Below are positions 35,415 through 48,500 of a stretch of 64,000 bases of DNA, in pieces (within the stretch, counting starts at the first letter, position 1; every line of letters starts with the position of its first letter). The stretch lies in the NCBI RefSeq assembly GCF_902806685.2, contig NC_048550.1:5375383-5439382 (forward strand), read 5' to 3'. A model generated the notes under the pieces. The model did no database searches. It was not told where the DNA came from and saw nothing but the letters and a program-made list of their open reading frames with translations. Position numbers and translations under genes: made by a program. The DNA is from Maniola hyperantus. Its lineage: Eukaryota; Arthropoda; Insecta; Lepidoptera; Nymphalidae.

Positions 35415-38400
35415 ATGGCATTAAACAAGTTTATGCATCCCCGCAATATTTATAAAACCCCTCCAGACTTTGCGAAGCTTGCAAAAACATACGAAGAATT
35501 TTCAGATATAGCCAAAGTGGTAAAAAATATTTTACTTCAACTTACTTCTTAATAAAAATATTTTCTACTAAGTAGGTACATAATGCACAAAGAATTATTT
35601 CCTATATTTTAATTATCTACTAAAAGAAACTTGAAAACTTGATACTTTTATACAGTATTTGTTGCATGTGATGGGATAAGTACATAGACCCTGTTATCTT
35701 GTCGTCTCACATTGAAATTTTGAGATAAAAGGTAGACAGGGATTAAAGGGCTAAGATGGCAGAAAAAATATTACTTAAAAAACGAAATATCAGGTATATA
35801 CTTACCTATCTGTACAAAAAACTATTGATTTCAACTTGTAGAGATCTTATTGCCTATTTGATTTGGTGTCAACTTCAAAAACTACCTACAAAATGAGTAA
35901 ATTTTTAGTTTATTGGTTTGCACTTGCTTTTTATGACTGTTCACTTTTTTGTTTCAGGATGTCAGTGGCAAAGTGAGTATTGATTTTAAGAATCCACATT
36001 CATTAAGAATTTTAACAAAATGTTTGTTAAAATCAGACTTCAATCTGGATGTTGTTATTCCTGAAGACCGCCTGGTTCCAACCCTTCCTCTTAGGCTGAA
36101 TTACATACTATGGATCGAAGATTTAATGAACACAATCAATAGAAGTGACTCAATTTATGGCATTGATATTGGTAAGTTATAAAGTAGAGTCTCACTAATA
36201 GGCTACTTGACACTTTTTTTAAGTTGGTCTTAAATGGTTAATATTTGTCCTATTATATCAAAAAAATTAACACTATATTTTTTTGCGCCCTCAAAACCGT
36301 AAAACTAATTTAAAAAAATATTTTTCTTAGACAGGTGAAAACACTGTCGGCCATGTTTGGCCGATAGATTATCTGTGCTCTGACGTCATGCATTTGTAAA
36401 CAACAGCATGACCTCCCAAAGTTTAATAAACATGACTTCTATACTAGTTTACATGAAAAATATAGTAATTATCGTTATTGTATCATCCGAGAATGTAAAA
36501 AACGCATCGATAAAGACCACAGGAAAGTTGTGGATTAGAGTGCCCAGTGAAATAAATATACGTAACACGCAAAGACTTGCTTAAAGGGATCCTATATGAC
36601 TAACGACTTCAACCCAAATTTATTTTTGCAAAGATCACTTTGTTGTAAGTCTTACTTAATAACTTATTCAATTTATAAAGAGAAAACGATAATTTTTTAC
36701 GTTTACTATGAGTTTTTAGAAATATATAAAAACTAGCTTACGCTCGTGACTTCGCCCGCGTGGACTTCATAAATTTCAAACCTCCATTTAACCCACTCAG
36801 GGGTGGAATTTCAAAAAATCCTTTCCTAGTGGACACCTTCTCTTTACCTACAAAGAACACACTCACCAAATTTCATGTATCTAGGACCAGCTGTTTAGAT
36901 GTTTAGGCTGTGCGTTGATATATAAGTTAGTCAGGACTCTAAATTTTATATATATGGATACTACGTTAGTCCCCGCGTGACATAGGAATGACATTTCTTT
37001 GTTTACATATTTAATGACGTCACATCATGGCTGACAGCGTTTTCTGCGTTTCAAATAAAAATAAAAATTGTATTTTTTTAAATTGGATTTATATATCCAT
37101 CCTGCGTTTTTAATAATTGTTATTGATATATTTCGTTGTCTTAAGCAAAATACTATAGTAAATAATCATTTATTGGACGAAATTAGATATGAGTCAAGTA
37201 GCCTATTCAGCATGTCCAATATTCGGGCACTTTCTGCCAGCGCCTCTCCCATGACTCACTACACCCGCCTCATGTGGAGAAAAGTTATGAGTCAAAGTCA
37301 AATAATTAATAATATTAGGTAATAAATTACTCCTTTTGATAGTCAGATGTTGGATTTGTAAGATATAGTGGTGATAATTATTACGCAAACTTAAGCTACG
37401 AGGGTTCCAAACGCGCCCAGGTCTGAGAAGAGCCCACAACAAACTCAGCCGAATGAAATAAATTTGTAGTACACAAACACATATTCACTAATTATTAAAG
37501 TAGTACCTACATGAAATGCTTTATTCAAATGCCAAAGAGATCTATCTCAAATTTTTACGGAAGGGTATATATGTATGTGGCACAATTTGAAACATCTCCT
37601 TTCAGCCTGACCTGACCAGTAGTTTCAACTGTGCGTTGATATATCAAAGACATTAAGTCATCTTTTCCTTTTATATATTTAGATTTCTAGGAACATAATA
37701 TTCATATTTCTTTACATATTTCTAGGAACTGGGGCATGTGCAATATATCCCTTACTGGCTGCAGTTAAAAACAAATGGCGTATGGTGGGAACAGAGACAG
37801 ATGTACAGAGCTTGCAGCAAGCCCAAAACAATGTGAACTGCAATGATTTACAACACCTTATCGAAGGTATTTAAAATTGTATCTTAGATTTGTTTTAAAT
37901 GAAATCAATTAGATATTTTTTTATCACTGTTAAATAAAGTAAAACAATTATACAGATATAGGGATATATAGCCATAAATATTTATCCCTAATAAACTACT
38001 GAGCAACTTGGTCTCATAATCATATTTTATTATATTGACTGTACACCACATTAAGAGCTATATAGCATAAACCTGTCTTGTTTTAACTCAATCTTAAGTC
38101 TGAGCAAAGTCAAAGTGAGTTCTATAGATCTAGGCCTAAGGGTGCTAGCACACAACGTGTCTCCTATTTGTTTCCTCTCCTACATCAAAACTAAGAATAG
38201 TCTTCTGGGAAAGCATTCAACACAGCATTGCAATATTGGCAGTCACACCTTTATACTAAGCACTAGATTTATTAGACACAGTATTCTTGAGGTGCACCCT
38301 ATTACTTATCACAAAGTACAAAAAAAAATATATAAAAAGCCACTAAATAAACAAACTACAACTACTACTTATCAGTTCTGCTATCCAAATCATAACAACC

Positions 38401-41002
38401 ATGAGTGCTATAGCAGTCCAAATAATATATAGTCCGTACGAAATGACCCCTCAGGCGCCTTTTAAATCTATGGGTTAACTGTCATGTCAAAATTATGGTT
38501 CACCTTTAAAATAAGGAATAATATCGTACTTTTGACATGAAATTTTACACAAAAATTTAAAGTGGCGCGTGAGGAGTTAAATTTTACGCGTTATACAATG
38601 ATTTGGCATGGAATTAATACATATAGCCCTCATGGTTGTTATAATTTGGATGGCAGAGTTACTATCTGTATCAAGTACTATTTTCAGTGTCAGACAATGT
38701 ACATGAGAATAATGATTGCAGTGAGAGAGAATACTACGAAGTCGGTAATCGAACATATGTTTTTGGATAAAAATTGTCAAACATTTGACTTTTGCATGTG
38801 CAACCCACCATTTTACACTAATATTCAGGACCTGTGGGAATCTCGTAGCCCAGCCAGGTACATTTATTTATTAATTACTAGCTGGTGCCCGAAACTTCGT
38901 ACGCGTGGATTTAGGTTTTTAAAATCCTGGGAGCTCTTTGATTTCCTGGGATAAAATATACCCATACTCCAGCTCTTTAAATATACCCATGCGAAAATCA
39001 CGTCAACCCGTTGATCGAAGTACAAAACGAACCAAACAAATTTTCGCATTTATAATATAGGTACCTAGTTGTTTAGATAGTATCTTGGTATTAAACCAAT
39101 TTTCATGAATCCTTAGCTCTTTCTGTCTATATAAATAACTAGCTTATGCTCGCAACTTCGTACGCGTGGACTACACAAATTTCATACCCCTACTTCACCC
39201 CCTTAGGTGTTGAATTTTCAGAAATTCTTTCTTTGCAGATGCCTACGTCATAACAGCTATCTGAATGCCAAATTTCAGCCCGATTCGTCCAGTAGTTTGA
39301 GCTGTGCGTTGATAGATCAGTCAGTCAGTCACCTTTTCCTTTTATATATTTAGATTTAAACAGGACTTTCACAATTCAGAAACTGCAAAGGTTGACTTAT
39401 ACAATGTACATAGCTTTAAAAACCCCTAATTAAATAATTAAAAAATGGCTCACTAGCTTTGACGTGTATATAACAAAGAAATAACTCTTACAATTTAAAA
39501 AATAATCAGCCTTGATGTCTATACACCAAAAAAGCAAATACTAGGTAATACTATAATAATTTCCATTACAGACCTGAACCTAAAAATGGCTTCACTGGTT
39601 CACCACATGAGCTCATAACTGAAGGAGGAGAGTTGCAGTTTTGTAGACAAATTATAGAAGAAAGCAAGCTGCAAAAAGACAAAGTTCTGTAAGTTGTATT
39701 TTTCAATTGTATGTGTGTAAAAAACAGGCAAGATATGATAACTCGGATGTCTCTTCCTTAGACCAAGTATGTGTTGAACGGTTGAGCCGTGAAAAGCTAG
39801 CAGACAGACAGACAGACTCACTTTAGCATTTATAATAATGTATGGATTTATAGGATTGGCTAATTCTAGGATAGCACTAGATTGAGATATATCAGCTTAA
39901 CCACAATTATCTATATGAACCACACCTTAGTACCCTAGCCTGGTATTAAAGCATAATATTTGATTTTCTATTTACAGCATATTTACGACTATGGTTGGAC
40001 ATAAGTTTAATTTAAAGGAATTAGTTACTGATTTAAAAGCAGATGGTATTACATACACTACAACAGAATTCTGCCAAGGTCGAGTCACAAGATGGGGACT
40101 AGCTTGGACATATCAAAAATACGATTTTTCTAAAATGTGTAAGGCATATTTTCTTTTTTTTCAATTATTATTTTTGGCCCTTTTGTTTAGCTGACCGCCA
40201 TCTAGTAGGTAAAATATGACTTCCGCAAAAATAGTTTTTATGGCCAAAAATGAATTTTTTATAGCGGTTTGTTTAGGCAGTAATAATAGATTGGTGGTCA
40301 TATACTATACTATTTTGGTCTGCATGCCGATTCAATTTTAGGTTACAGACAACATTAAAACAGCCAGGACAATTTTTACTCTCATTGTTTATTAATGTAT
40401 TGTTTTTGGTGTTTGGTATCTCAAAGTTTACTTTTATGGTCATTACATTTTTTTAATCTTTTTTTTTAGTTTCACCAAGAGACAAGTCTCGAAAGAAAAA
40501 TGTTCCACATTCATTTGTTTTACCAGAACTAAATGAATGCTGTGATTATACAGAGAAGTTAAAAGGAATACTTCAAGATCTACAAATCATTTATAAGGTA
40601 ATAACAAAACGAAAAAACGAGACGATTCTTGATGTTGTTGCTTTTGCCAATACATGGTCAAATCAACGCCGTAAAAGGAGGATTCAAAAACGTTTGTCAG
40701 AGGATCAAGTCAAAAGAGCAAAACTAGATTTACAAAATACATCCAATGTATCATTACAGAACAGTACTAATGGATCAAATGATACCATGATAAATAAAAG
40801 TATACAACCTGCAGAAGAAAGTACAAGTAATAATGGATCTCTTTACAATTCACTAGAGAACGAAACAGAAGCAGTCCATGCATTAATGAAAATAGCTAAT
40901 AAAGATAAGCTTTTAAATATTGAAATGGAATTTTTGAATGGTAGTGCTGGTAAAGAAGGATTACATCAAATAGTTCAGTTCATTAAAAATAATTGGAAAT
41001 GA
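35415..41002 (+). CDS. METTL16: RNA N6-adenosine methyltransferase METTL16, complete
   Basis: Seven exons join in phase: 35415-35519 (ATG at 35415), 35958-36171, 37726-37866, 38722-38857, 39572-39688, 39978-40138 and 40470-41002 (stop), 468 aa. The enzyme methylates A43 of U6 snRNA and hairpins in SAM-synthetase mRNA. The start MALNKFMHPRNIYK is typical of the family. A SAM-binding motif GIDIGTGACAIYPLL lies at about 103-117, and the catalytic NPPF is at about 181-184 in FCMCNPPFYTN. The stretch ITEGGELQFCRQII and then EFCQGRVTRWGLAW are conserved in the methyltransferase domain. The C-terminus is basic then polar and shorter than in human (562 aa), so the vertebrate conserved regions are only partly represented. 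Introns carry several retroposons but the exons are clean. Confidence 0.94.
36733..36960 (+). repeat. Metulj/RTE-like repeat, 'TGACTGA' subtype
   Basis: Begins CTAGCTTACGCTCGTGACTT and ends TGTGCGTTGATATATAAGTT...ATATATATGG. METTL16 intron 2. Confidence 0.7.
37312..37452 (-). repeat. Retroposon fragment, 'TGTGGGCTCTTCTCAGAC' family
   Basis: Reverse-complement homologue of 1488-1690: contains GAGGGTTCCAAACGCGCCCA and GTCTGAGAAGAGCCCACAAC. METTL16 intron 2. Confidence 0.72.
38425..38594. repeat. Fold-back MITE, copy 2
   Basis: Homologous to 20374-20534, sharing TATATAGTCCGTA, TAACTGTCATGTCAAAA, TCGTACTTTTGACATGAAAT and GGCGCGTGAGGAGTTAAATT. METTL16 intron 3, about 130 bp before exon 4. Confidence 0.78.
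38879..39357 (+). repeat. Two Metulj/RTE-like repeats of different subtypes
   Basis: 38879-39065 is the CACGTCAA subtype (CTAGCTGGTGCCCGAAACTT to TTTCGCATTTATAATATAGG). 39135-39357 is the TGACTGA subtype (CTAGCTTATGCTCGCAACTT to AGTCAGTCAGTCACCTTTTC). METTL16 intron 4. Confidence 0.75.
39770..39847 (+). repeat. 3' fragment of a Metulj/RTE-like repeat
   Basis: TGAACGGTTGAGCCGTGAAA, then AGCTAGCAGACAGACAGACA and TTTAGCATTTATAATAATG. METTL16 intron 5. Confidence 0.7.
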
Positions 41003-42562
41003 TGACTTGTTTAATTTTCTATACTTACTAAAAATAAAATTACCTACCAGATTCCGGACTTAAGATTAGGGCAGGATAAAACGTCACAATCCCGTCGAGT
41101 TGCAAAGACGTCCTAGGCTATCAAATGACCTCTAAATACTGTTGGGCGAAAAATATTGGTTGTTCTGTGTTTTTACTTTTTACTTTTTATGTAAAAAATA
41201 AAGAAATAAAAGTTGTCAGATTTATTCCAAAAACTAAACTAGTTCGGGATGTGAAATTTCGTTAGGTATATTATGTAGGTACCATTATATTGTAGTTAAA
41301 CAACAAATAGGTACTGAAAACAACGAGCATAAAATGTCTAGTTCATAAGCTGTGACCAAAATAATTATGTACGGAACCCTAAAAGAGCGAAGCCCGTCTG
41401 GCACTTGGTCAGTTATTTTAATTGAGTAACTTAACTGGGAGCCGCTACATTCAGGGTGTGGAAGACGGAAGTTTCTACAAGAGATCTATGTCCAGCAATA
41501 GCCATCTATCGCAGAGTATACTAATCACTGTATAGTTTGATAATATGATGATGATGATAATGATGAAAACAGTGTTGCCAGCACAGACTACAGTGTACAA
41601 ACAGAGAGTTGCCAGGTGATGTGCGTCAACGCCTACAAACAAGATGCTGAAAAGATACAACACTACTGCTTCGCCTGAATACTAAAAAAATCACCAGATA
41701 TGTAAATCAGATCTTTGCTGAGTTTTAAACTGTCTTGTCGAATTTTCGAAGTGTAAAAAAGTCACAACCAGAGATACGAATATGACCCAAAACGTACGAA
41801 TTTCGTACCCTTCTGGCAGTGGCGTGCAGCTCATAGAGGCATGAAAGCATTGCTTACCCCAGTTGTAATAGCTCAATGCATATTTTTCATTATTTTTCGC
41901 CAGTAAACAGGTTCTACCAGACTGGTGCCTACCCTGGCTTCAAACCCTGTGCACGCCACTGCCTTCTGGCCATCTTCTGGCAACGCTGGATGAAAATGAC
42001 AAGATGATCCATTCACGAAGTACCTACCTACTAATAAATCCCAATTTTAGGCGTCCACAAAAGCCATCGAAACTTTTTGAATGGGAGCCAAAAAAGAGCT
42101 AGAAACCCTCGCTCATTAGATTATTTATCTACTATATATTATGCCCTCGCTATTTTATCAATGTTACCCAACCTCAAAAAGGCTAGAGCCCAGAACCGTA
42201 AACTTGAAGATTCCAGTTTAAAAAAATATTAAATACCACTTTGCCACAGACCAGTAACCAGTAAGTGTTTTTCTCTTTGGTGTGTACTTTTTCCCGCTTT
42301 TATTTTATGGAAAAATAAGAAAATAGCTAGTAAATAGCTTCGAATTTAAATACATTTGGAGTTTATTATGAATTCTTGATGACAGCTTACAATGTAGAAA
42401 AAGTGTGTGGTTTAATAAGTTCTTAGTGCCAGTGAACTTTGCTTAAATTTTCATCCAGTTTATTGTTGTAACTTTTCTGTGAGTTTTCAGAATATTAATA
42501 AACATTAAAGCTGATCAGCAGCATTTAACAGGTTCGAATATTAAAGTAATCTAAGGTACGCA
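41003..42562. other. METTL16-SLBP gap
   Basis: AATAAA at 41033-41038 is a likely METTL16 poly(A) signal 31 nt past the stop, implying a very short 3' UTR. A reversed fragment of the GGTTCCGTACC repeat is at 41368-41410. About 42350-42562 should be the SLBP promoter and 5' UTR. No other gene seen. Confidence 0.55.
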
Positions 42563-44144
42563 ATGAGTATAAATGATTATATTATTAAACAAAGTTGGAG
42601 TGAACTCTGCGAAAATGATCAAGAACAAGAAACTCAACCACCACCCAACAAACCAAGTAAGGCTTGTGCACCAACGGTATATTTATTAAAATAAGTACAT
42701 ACAATTTAAATGTGTGATATTAAATCGCCTTTCATATTTAGTTCGTCGAGCCACAAAAGAAAAAATGAAATCTGACAGCAGAGAAAGCTCCAGCAGTCGG
42801 AAAAAATCAAAGCCTAATGGTAAAAATGATTCTGAGAAATCTAGGTAAGTTCAGTTAAATTTACCTTATCAATAATTAATCTAATCTAATAATTTTGTTA
42901 GAGTTCCTACACAGGGTAATGATTTATATAAGACCAGTCAGTTGTAGGTGGATACCCTCTTATTTTAAATCCATAATCAGTACCCTTATTATAAATGCGA
43001 AAGTGTGTTTGTTTGTTGGTTTGCCCTTCAATCACGTCGCCACGGTGCAACGGATTGACGTGATTTTTTGCATGGGTATTGATAAAGACTTGGAGTGACA
43101 TAGGCTACTTTTTATCCCAGAAAATCAAATATTTCCCAAGAATTTTTAAAAATCCTATATCCACGCGGACGAAGTCGCGGGCATCAGCTAGTAATATTAT
43201 AAATGCGAAAGTGTGGCTGTCTGCTAGCTTTTTACGGCCCATCCGTTTTACCAATTTTGATTAAATTTGGTACGGGGATAGCTTGCATCCCATGGAAGGA
43301 CATAGGCTACTTCTGATCCTGGTAAACAAGGAGTTCCGATGGGCTTTTTAAAACCTAAATCCCCACCACCGAAGTTACAAGCATCATCTAGTCTTTAATA
43401 TTCTATTTATCATAATCAGCACAGTCAAATTAAATTAATTTATTCATATTAGTTGATTTGTGGTAGTTAATTTTCTCAATTATTCTCGGCTATTAAAAGT
43501 TTTCTCATTTATAGCAAACCTTCAAAAAAGCCAATTGAGTTGGAAACAGACCCAGAAATATTGCAAAGGCGTCAAAAGCAGATAGACTATGGTAAAAACA
43601 CAGTTGGCTATCACAATTATACACTTCAAGTGCCCATGTAAGTAATTTGCTCAAGAATTCTGACTTTATATTGTAAGTGGGGTTGATTATTTCTCTTGTC
43701 TATCTCATAGTGTGGGATATTAAGTCTTAGTTGTTGTCGTCCCCAACCTGCAGGCTAAATTTTTGCTATAATAAGGTTGTTAGTTGTGTAAAATAAATAC
43801 TATTTTGTGATGGGCAAGTACCTCATAGCCTGACACACACTTGACCAATTTTTGTTTCTAATTGACTAAGTTACAAAGTCTCCTGTTCTTGTCAAGAACA
43901 GAATCCGAATTCTATGAACAATATCAGTAGTAATAGCTGCACTAGTCACTTAAATGGTGTTTTATGATTTTTCAGGGATAAACGTACAAAAGAACACCCA
44001 AAAACTCCTGATAAGTATGCAAAATACAGTAGAAGATCTTGGGATATGTTAATCAAAATGTGGAGGAAAAAACTACATGAATTTGATGGTGAGGACATTG
44101 ACTTTGAACATGAAACTGGAAATTTCTCAGAACTTGAAAACTAG
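42563..44144 (+). CDS. SLBP: Histone RNA hairpin-binding protein (stem-loop binding protein), complete
   Basis: Four exons join in phase: 42563-42656 (ATG at 42563), 42742-42844, 43515-43637 and 43976-44144 (stop), 162 aa. SLBP binds the 3' stem-loop of replication-dependent histone mRNAs and directs their processing, translation and decay. A Ser/Lys-rich N-terminus precedes the RNA-binding domain (about 76-145), with DPEILQRRQKQIDYGKNT, a central YHNYTLQVP, and HPKTPDKYAKYSRRSWD, which holds the conserved TPxK phosphorylation site and the YSRRSW signature. The short acidic tail (EFDGEDIDFEHE) matches insect-type SLBPs, whose C-terminus matters for processing. Two retroposons sit in intron 2. 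The protein is shorter than human (270 aa) mainly at the N-terminus. Confidence 0.94.
42980..43395 (-). repeat. Two adjacent Metulj/RTE-like repeats
   Basis: 42980-43192 is the subtype with CTTCAATCACGTCGCCACGG, and 43193-43395 the subtype with TGGCTGTCTGCTAGCTTTTT. Both end in a CGAAGT..GCATCA..CTAG-type terminus. SLBP intron 2. Confidence 0.75.
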
Positions 44145-44235
44145 ATGAGTAATGGTTATTCTTCCAAGTTGACTAAAAACCATTGAAGCCACATTTAATA
44201 GTTTTTTTTTTGCTATCGGGCTTCATAATATTATA

Positions 44236-44855
44236 CAGTGGAGCCTCTTTAACTCGAACCCCATTGACTCGAAATCCAAGACAAAGACATTAACAATTCC
44301 CTTCCGCTGAAGTACAAAAACCCTATAACTCGAATAATTTAGATACTTTAACTCAAATTGAATATGATTTCCCTGTGATGTACTATTCATTCATATCACA
44401 CTCTAAACTCAAACTACAAATTTAGCAGACTATATCTGGAAGAAGCAATATGTAAATTCTGTAGCCTCTGTAGATCGAATTTTGTCCATAAGACTGAGAC
44501 TCTTTGTCTCGAAGTAGAATCGACGATCAATAACCAATTTTTTTTGTGTCCTGTGGAAGTTTTCAATAACAACTATTGTTTACATTTTTGCACCCATCTG
44601 CTTAGCGAAAGTTTCTTTGCTTCCTTGAAAGTGCCAATTTTTTTTATAGAACATTGATTTGCAATTTTGATGTTCATTATTTTTCATTTAAATAAATCAC
44701 TATAAGTCGAATTTTTATTTTCTCATGACCTATAACTTGAAGTACCATGGAACATTTGATTAAAAACTCCGTTATCTCGAAGTCCTCGCTTTAAAAATCG
44801 CTAACTCGAAATAGTTAACTTTTCCCATGAAGTTAGAGTTAAAGAGGCTCCACTG
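44236..44855. mobile_element. Pogo/Tigger-like non-autonomous element
   Basis: The ends are inverted repeats CAGTGGAGCCTCTTTAACTC and, at the right, GAGTTAAAGAGGCTCCACTG, flanked by TA on both sides (44234-44235 and 44856-44857). CAGTGGA-type termini and TA target duplication are typical of pogo/Tigger elements. The 620-bp interior is AT-rich, has repeated TCGAA/TTCGAG phrases and encodes no transposase. It lies just past the SLBP stop. Confidence 0.82.
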
Positions 44856-45536
44856 TATTATGATAATAATAATTAAATTAATAATACATTTTGTTAATCT
44901 TTCTGTCTCGGAATTGTACTTTATCCCCAACCCAAAAAGAGGGGTGTTATAAGTTTGATGTGTGTATCTGTGTGTTTTTGAATATTATGTTCAAATATTT
45001 TTGCTTCCGACAATACAATGTGTATTTAGTGGGAAGAATATTAGGTATGTTTGCAACTGTCTAGTTGGTGTAGGTGTAGTAGTTAGTAACTGTGGATGAT
45101 GAGGTCCTGGGTTGGATTAACCCTATATCTATTTTTGGCCTAACCTAATTATTACATCCCTGGTAGCGCAACTAGTGGTCGAGTGAGTGAGACGTCGCCA
45201 AATAGTTCTATACATATTAGTGGTTACGCCACCAGCGGATAATGCTGGCCGCCACGCCGCCACCATTATTATATTATATAAACCAAGCTGACAATAGTGA
45301 GCCCTCCATAGAGACCATAGAGTAGTATACATTTTGTTGGTAGCGCGTCTGGTTGCGCCGCCATCAGTGTCCTAGTGAGAGTGCCCTAAGTATATGGTAA
45401 TTATCAACTTGTGCTGACATTTTTCATATCACTTGGTGTTTCACCAATGGAAATGTCATAAAATGTAGACATAATATTTTTAAACAATATAAATAAAAAA
45501 CACTGATAATAATAATTGACTTTTTATTTAATCATG
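44856..45536. other. Gap between the SLBP and HMG20 3' ends
   Basis: A minus-strand AATAAA at 45523-45528 is a likely poly(A) signal for the HMG20 gene, 9 nt past its stop. 45160-45365 has repeated GGTAGCGC(A/G) and GCCGCCA phrases of unknown origin. No gene is seen. Confidence 0.5.
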
Positions 45537-48500
45537 TTAAATCGACGGTAGTTCTACTTTGTTTAAAATATCCTTTGCCTGTTTGACCAATGGATTGTTC
45601 TTAGTTTCTAATGCGAAACTTTGCAGTTTTTCCATATACTCTTCTATATTGCTGTCAGATGCTCCAAAAGATCCACCTGGAAGTCATAATTGAAAATTTG
45701 ATGATCTCAAATATGTAAACTAATCAAAATCCTAAAGGTATAATCACGTCATATCAGCTCGGAAAGAGATCGTCACCATATCAACTCAAGCCGTCCAGTA
45801 TTCTTTGTATGTAACTCCTTACTGCAACACATAATAATCGGAATAGTATCGCAATCGCCTCGCCTCGGGACAAGCTCACGAACCGCGATGCGGTGCGTGG
45901 TCAACTTGCAGTTTCCTGACCAAACTGCGTTATTCAAATGACATCCAAATGAAGTAAACTATTAATGCTTCACCTTGCAACGGTAATGCGACTGACTGTA
46001 ACGCTTGCACTAGCGAGCTGACGAGTGCGCGGCGATGCGCCACGAGTGCCGCCGTGCGTTCAGCAGCCGCCGTCGTCTCCGCGCGGAGCCGCGACGTGGC
46101 TGCGCTCACTTCCTCGGCGTGGCGTTGAAGTATGGCATTCTGTTTCAAAAGTAATTTCAATATTAGTCTATGTAATGTAGGTAAATGCAAGTCCCAAACT
46201 GACAAGGATTAGATTGGGACTTTCATTTATATGTAACAAAAAAATATAACGATGGCTGCATCTTCATCTGCATGGATTTAGGTTTTTAAAATTGCTGTGG
46301 TAACTCTGGGATTTTCCAAGACGCAAGCTATCGCTACCACGTCAAAGCGGTTAAATTTATGAGCAGTGAAAAGGTAACAGACAGACTTCTCATACAAACA
46401 CAAGTTTATAGAGTTATTTGGAGTTATTATAATGGCATCTTCTAAGAAAGGATTTTTGAAAATTTAACCCCTAAGGGGGAAAATAGGGGTTTGAAATGTA
46501 TGTAGTCCACGCTGGCAAAGTGGCGAGCATAAGCTAGTTATTTATATAAATAAATTACCTGTTGCTCATAATCAGAATTAGCTTTGCGTAACTGCCGTAG
46601 TTCAGATTCTCTGAGCTTATTGTGTTGAAGGAACTGGTCTGTAAATATGGGGATATCTGTATCACCAGCCATTTCTTCACCCTGAAAAATTTACATTATT
46701 TGCATTGAATGAAATGCATTGCTATGTATAAGGAAGTCTGCTATATTATAGCTTTTGCCCTATTTATTTTAAATATTGTTGATGAAAAACAAAGGAATAC
46801 ATTGTGGTGAATACAGACTATTCATATGATAATGAAAACTGCATTATTTATTTTATAAATTGGGTCATAAACTAGTAATTTAATGGTAATCTTGCTCCAT
46901 GTATTATTACTTCTACTTTACGCTGTATCGGCGAAAACGCACTGCACTTCCGTCATCCGAGTTCTATCTGTGAGAATACCAGCGATTGTTATCTACGACA
47001 TATGTCATAAGCTACCATACAAAACAAAAAGGAACGTATTTTCTTGGACTCGGATCGGATGAGTGCAGAACCACAGTTAGTGTCAGAAAAACTAACTCCT
47101 AACCTTGATACTGTACAGTGGTGTGGGTGATTTATTAACTTATTTGGTGACTATGTTTTATAGGCGACTTTGTCCACGACACATTACATATAATTTATAG
47201 TCTATAGCACTCAGAGATTCTTTCTATGCTCTGGGCTGGTTGCCACACTTAAACATTTCCGTCTCTCAGCACTTAGAGAAACTTATCTACCAGTGAATGA
47301 ATTTTTAAAATTGGATGAGTAGTTTCGGAAATTAAGTACCTCCTACATCTAAACTTTACTTCTATATAATTTTAGTGTAGCTATGAGGGCAAAATTAAAC
47401 AGGGGTGTCTGTTCTGCTGTTTGATTGTTTTATTAGTCAAGTTTTGCTTTCACCGCATGAGGAAAGTACAGTACTAGTTATACGCAGACACATCCACTGT
47501 AATCCAGAGCTTGTTTTACCCAACACCAATTATTGCAAGTAATCCCATATATAACTTGTATACTTACAGAAGCTGGTGTGATACAAGGTCTTGGTCGAGG
47601 TGGGGTTGGTTGTCTGGCAGCATTATTGACAGCAGCTGAAGCTGCCACATTTGCATTGATCACATTCTGTTCTGCTATTTGTGTAGCTGCTGCAGGAACA
47701 AAATAGATTCATCATCAGTTTTTTGTAGATTATTTTTTTACACAATACAACTTATAGTTGTGTGAGACATGGTTGCTAACAATGAGTGTCTTAAGGAAGC
47801 TCAGTCATTGAACAGGCAATGGAGAGAGCTATGCTAAGTTTTGCTACATGCTCAAATCAGAAATGAGGAGATCTATAGATCTAACCAACCAACACAGCTC
47901 AATGAGTTACGTTGAAGTGGTAATAGGATAGCAGATCAATAGATGTGTATACCTAGTATAAGTGGCATGTCACACAGAAAAGTATTATTTATTTAAGCCC
48001 TTGTGTACTTGCTGTTGGTGTACTGAAATAGAATAAATAAAATAATATAGGTTTATTTAATAATAAAGGCACTAAGCTACAGCAGGCATTATTTACCTGT
48101 ATCTACCACAGCATTGTTGATATTTGTATTCTGCTTAATTTTTTTGGAAGAGTTGCTCATGTCCTTTTGTTCCATTTGATGTTTCCTGAACTCTTTATAG
48201 GCATCAGTCTTTTTATATTCAGCCCATTCTTTTATATACCTATAAAGGAAAAGTATTTAACTATGTTTAATGGTGAAAAAGAAAAGCTCCATGCAGATAA
48301 TAGCAGTAGGAAAGTGACAAGCTAAAACCGTAATGCTCAACAGTTTTGAAATATCAAAAATGACAGGTAAAATTCCCACTAGTTGAATTATTATTATTCT
48401 CTATTAGGTACCTACTTCCAAAGTTCTCATGCCTAGTATAAACTTAATATTGTCAGAGAGGCACATGGAATTCATACCAAAACATGTAAAAAAATATTTT

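Noticed and set aside
38562..38720. Coding extension upstream of METTL16 exon 4
   Set aside because: The open frame runs through MITE sequence; the acceptor at 38720-38721 restores family alignment and phase.
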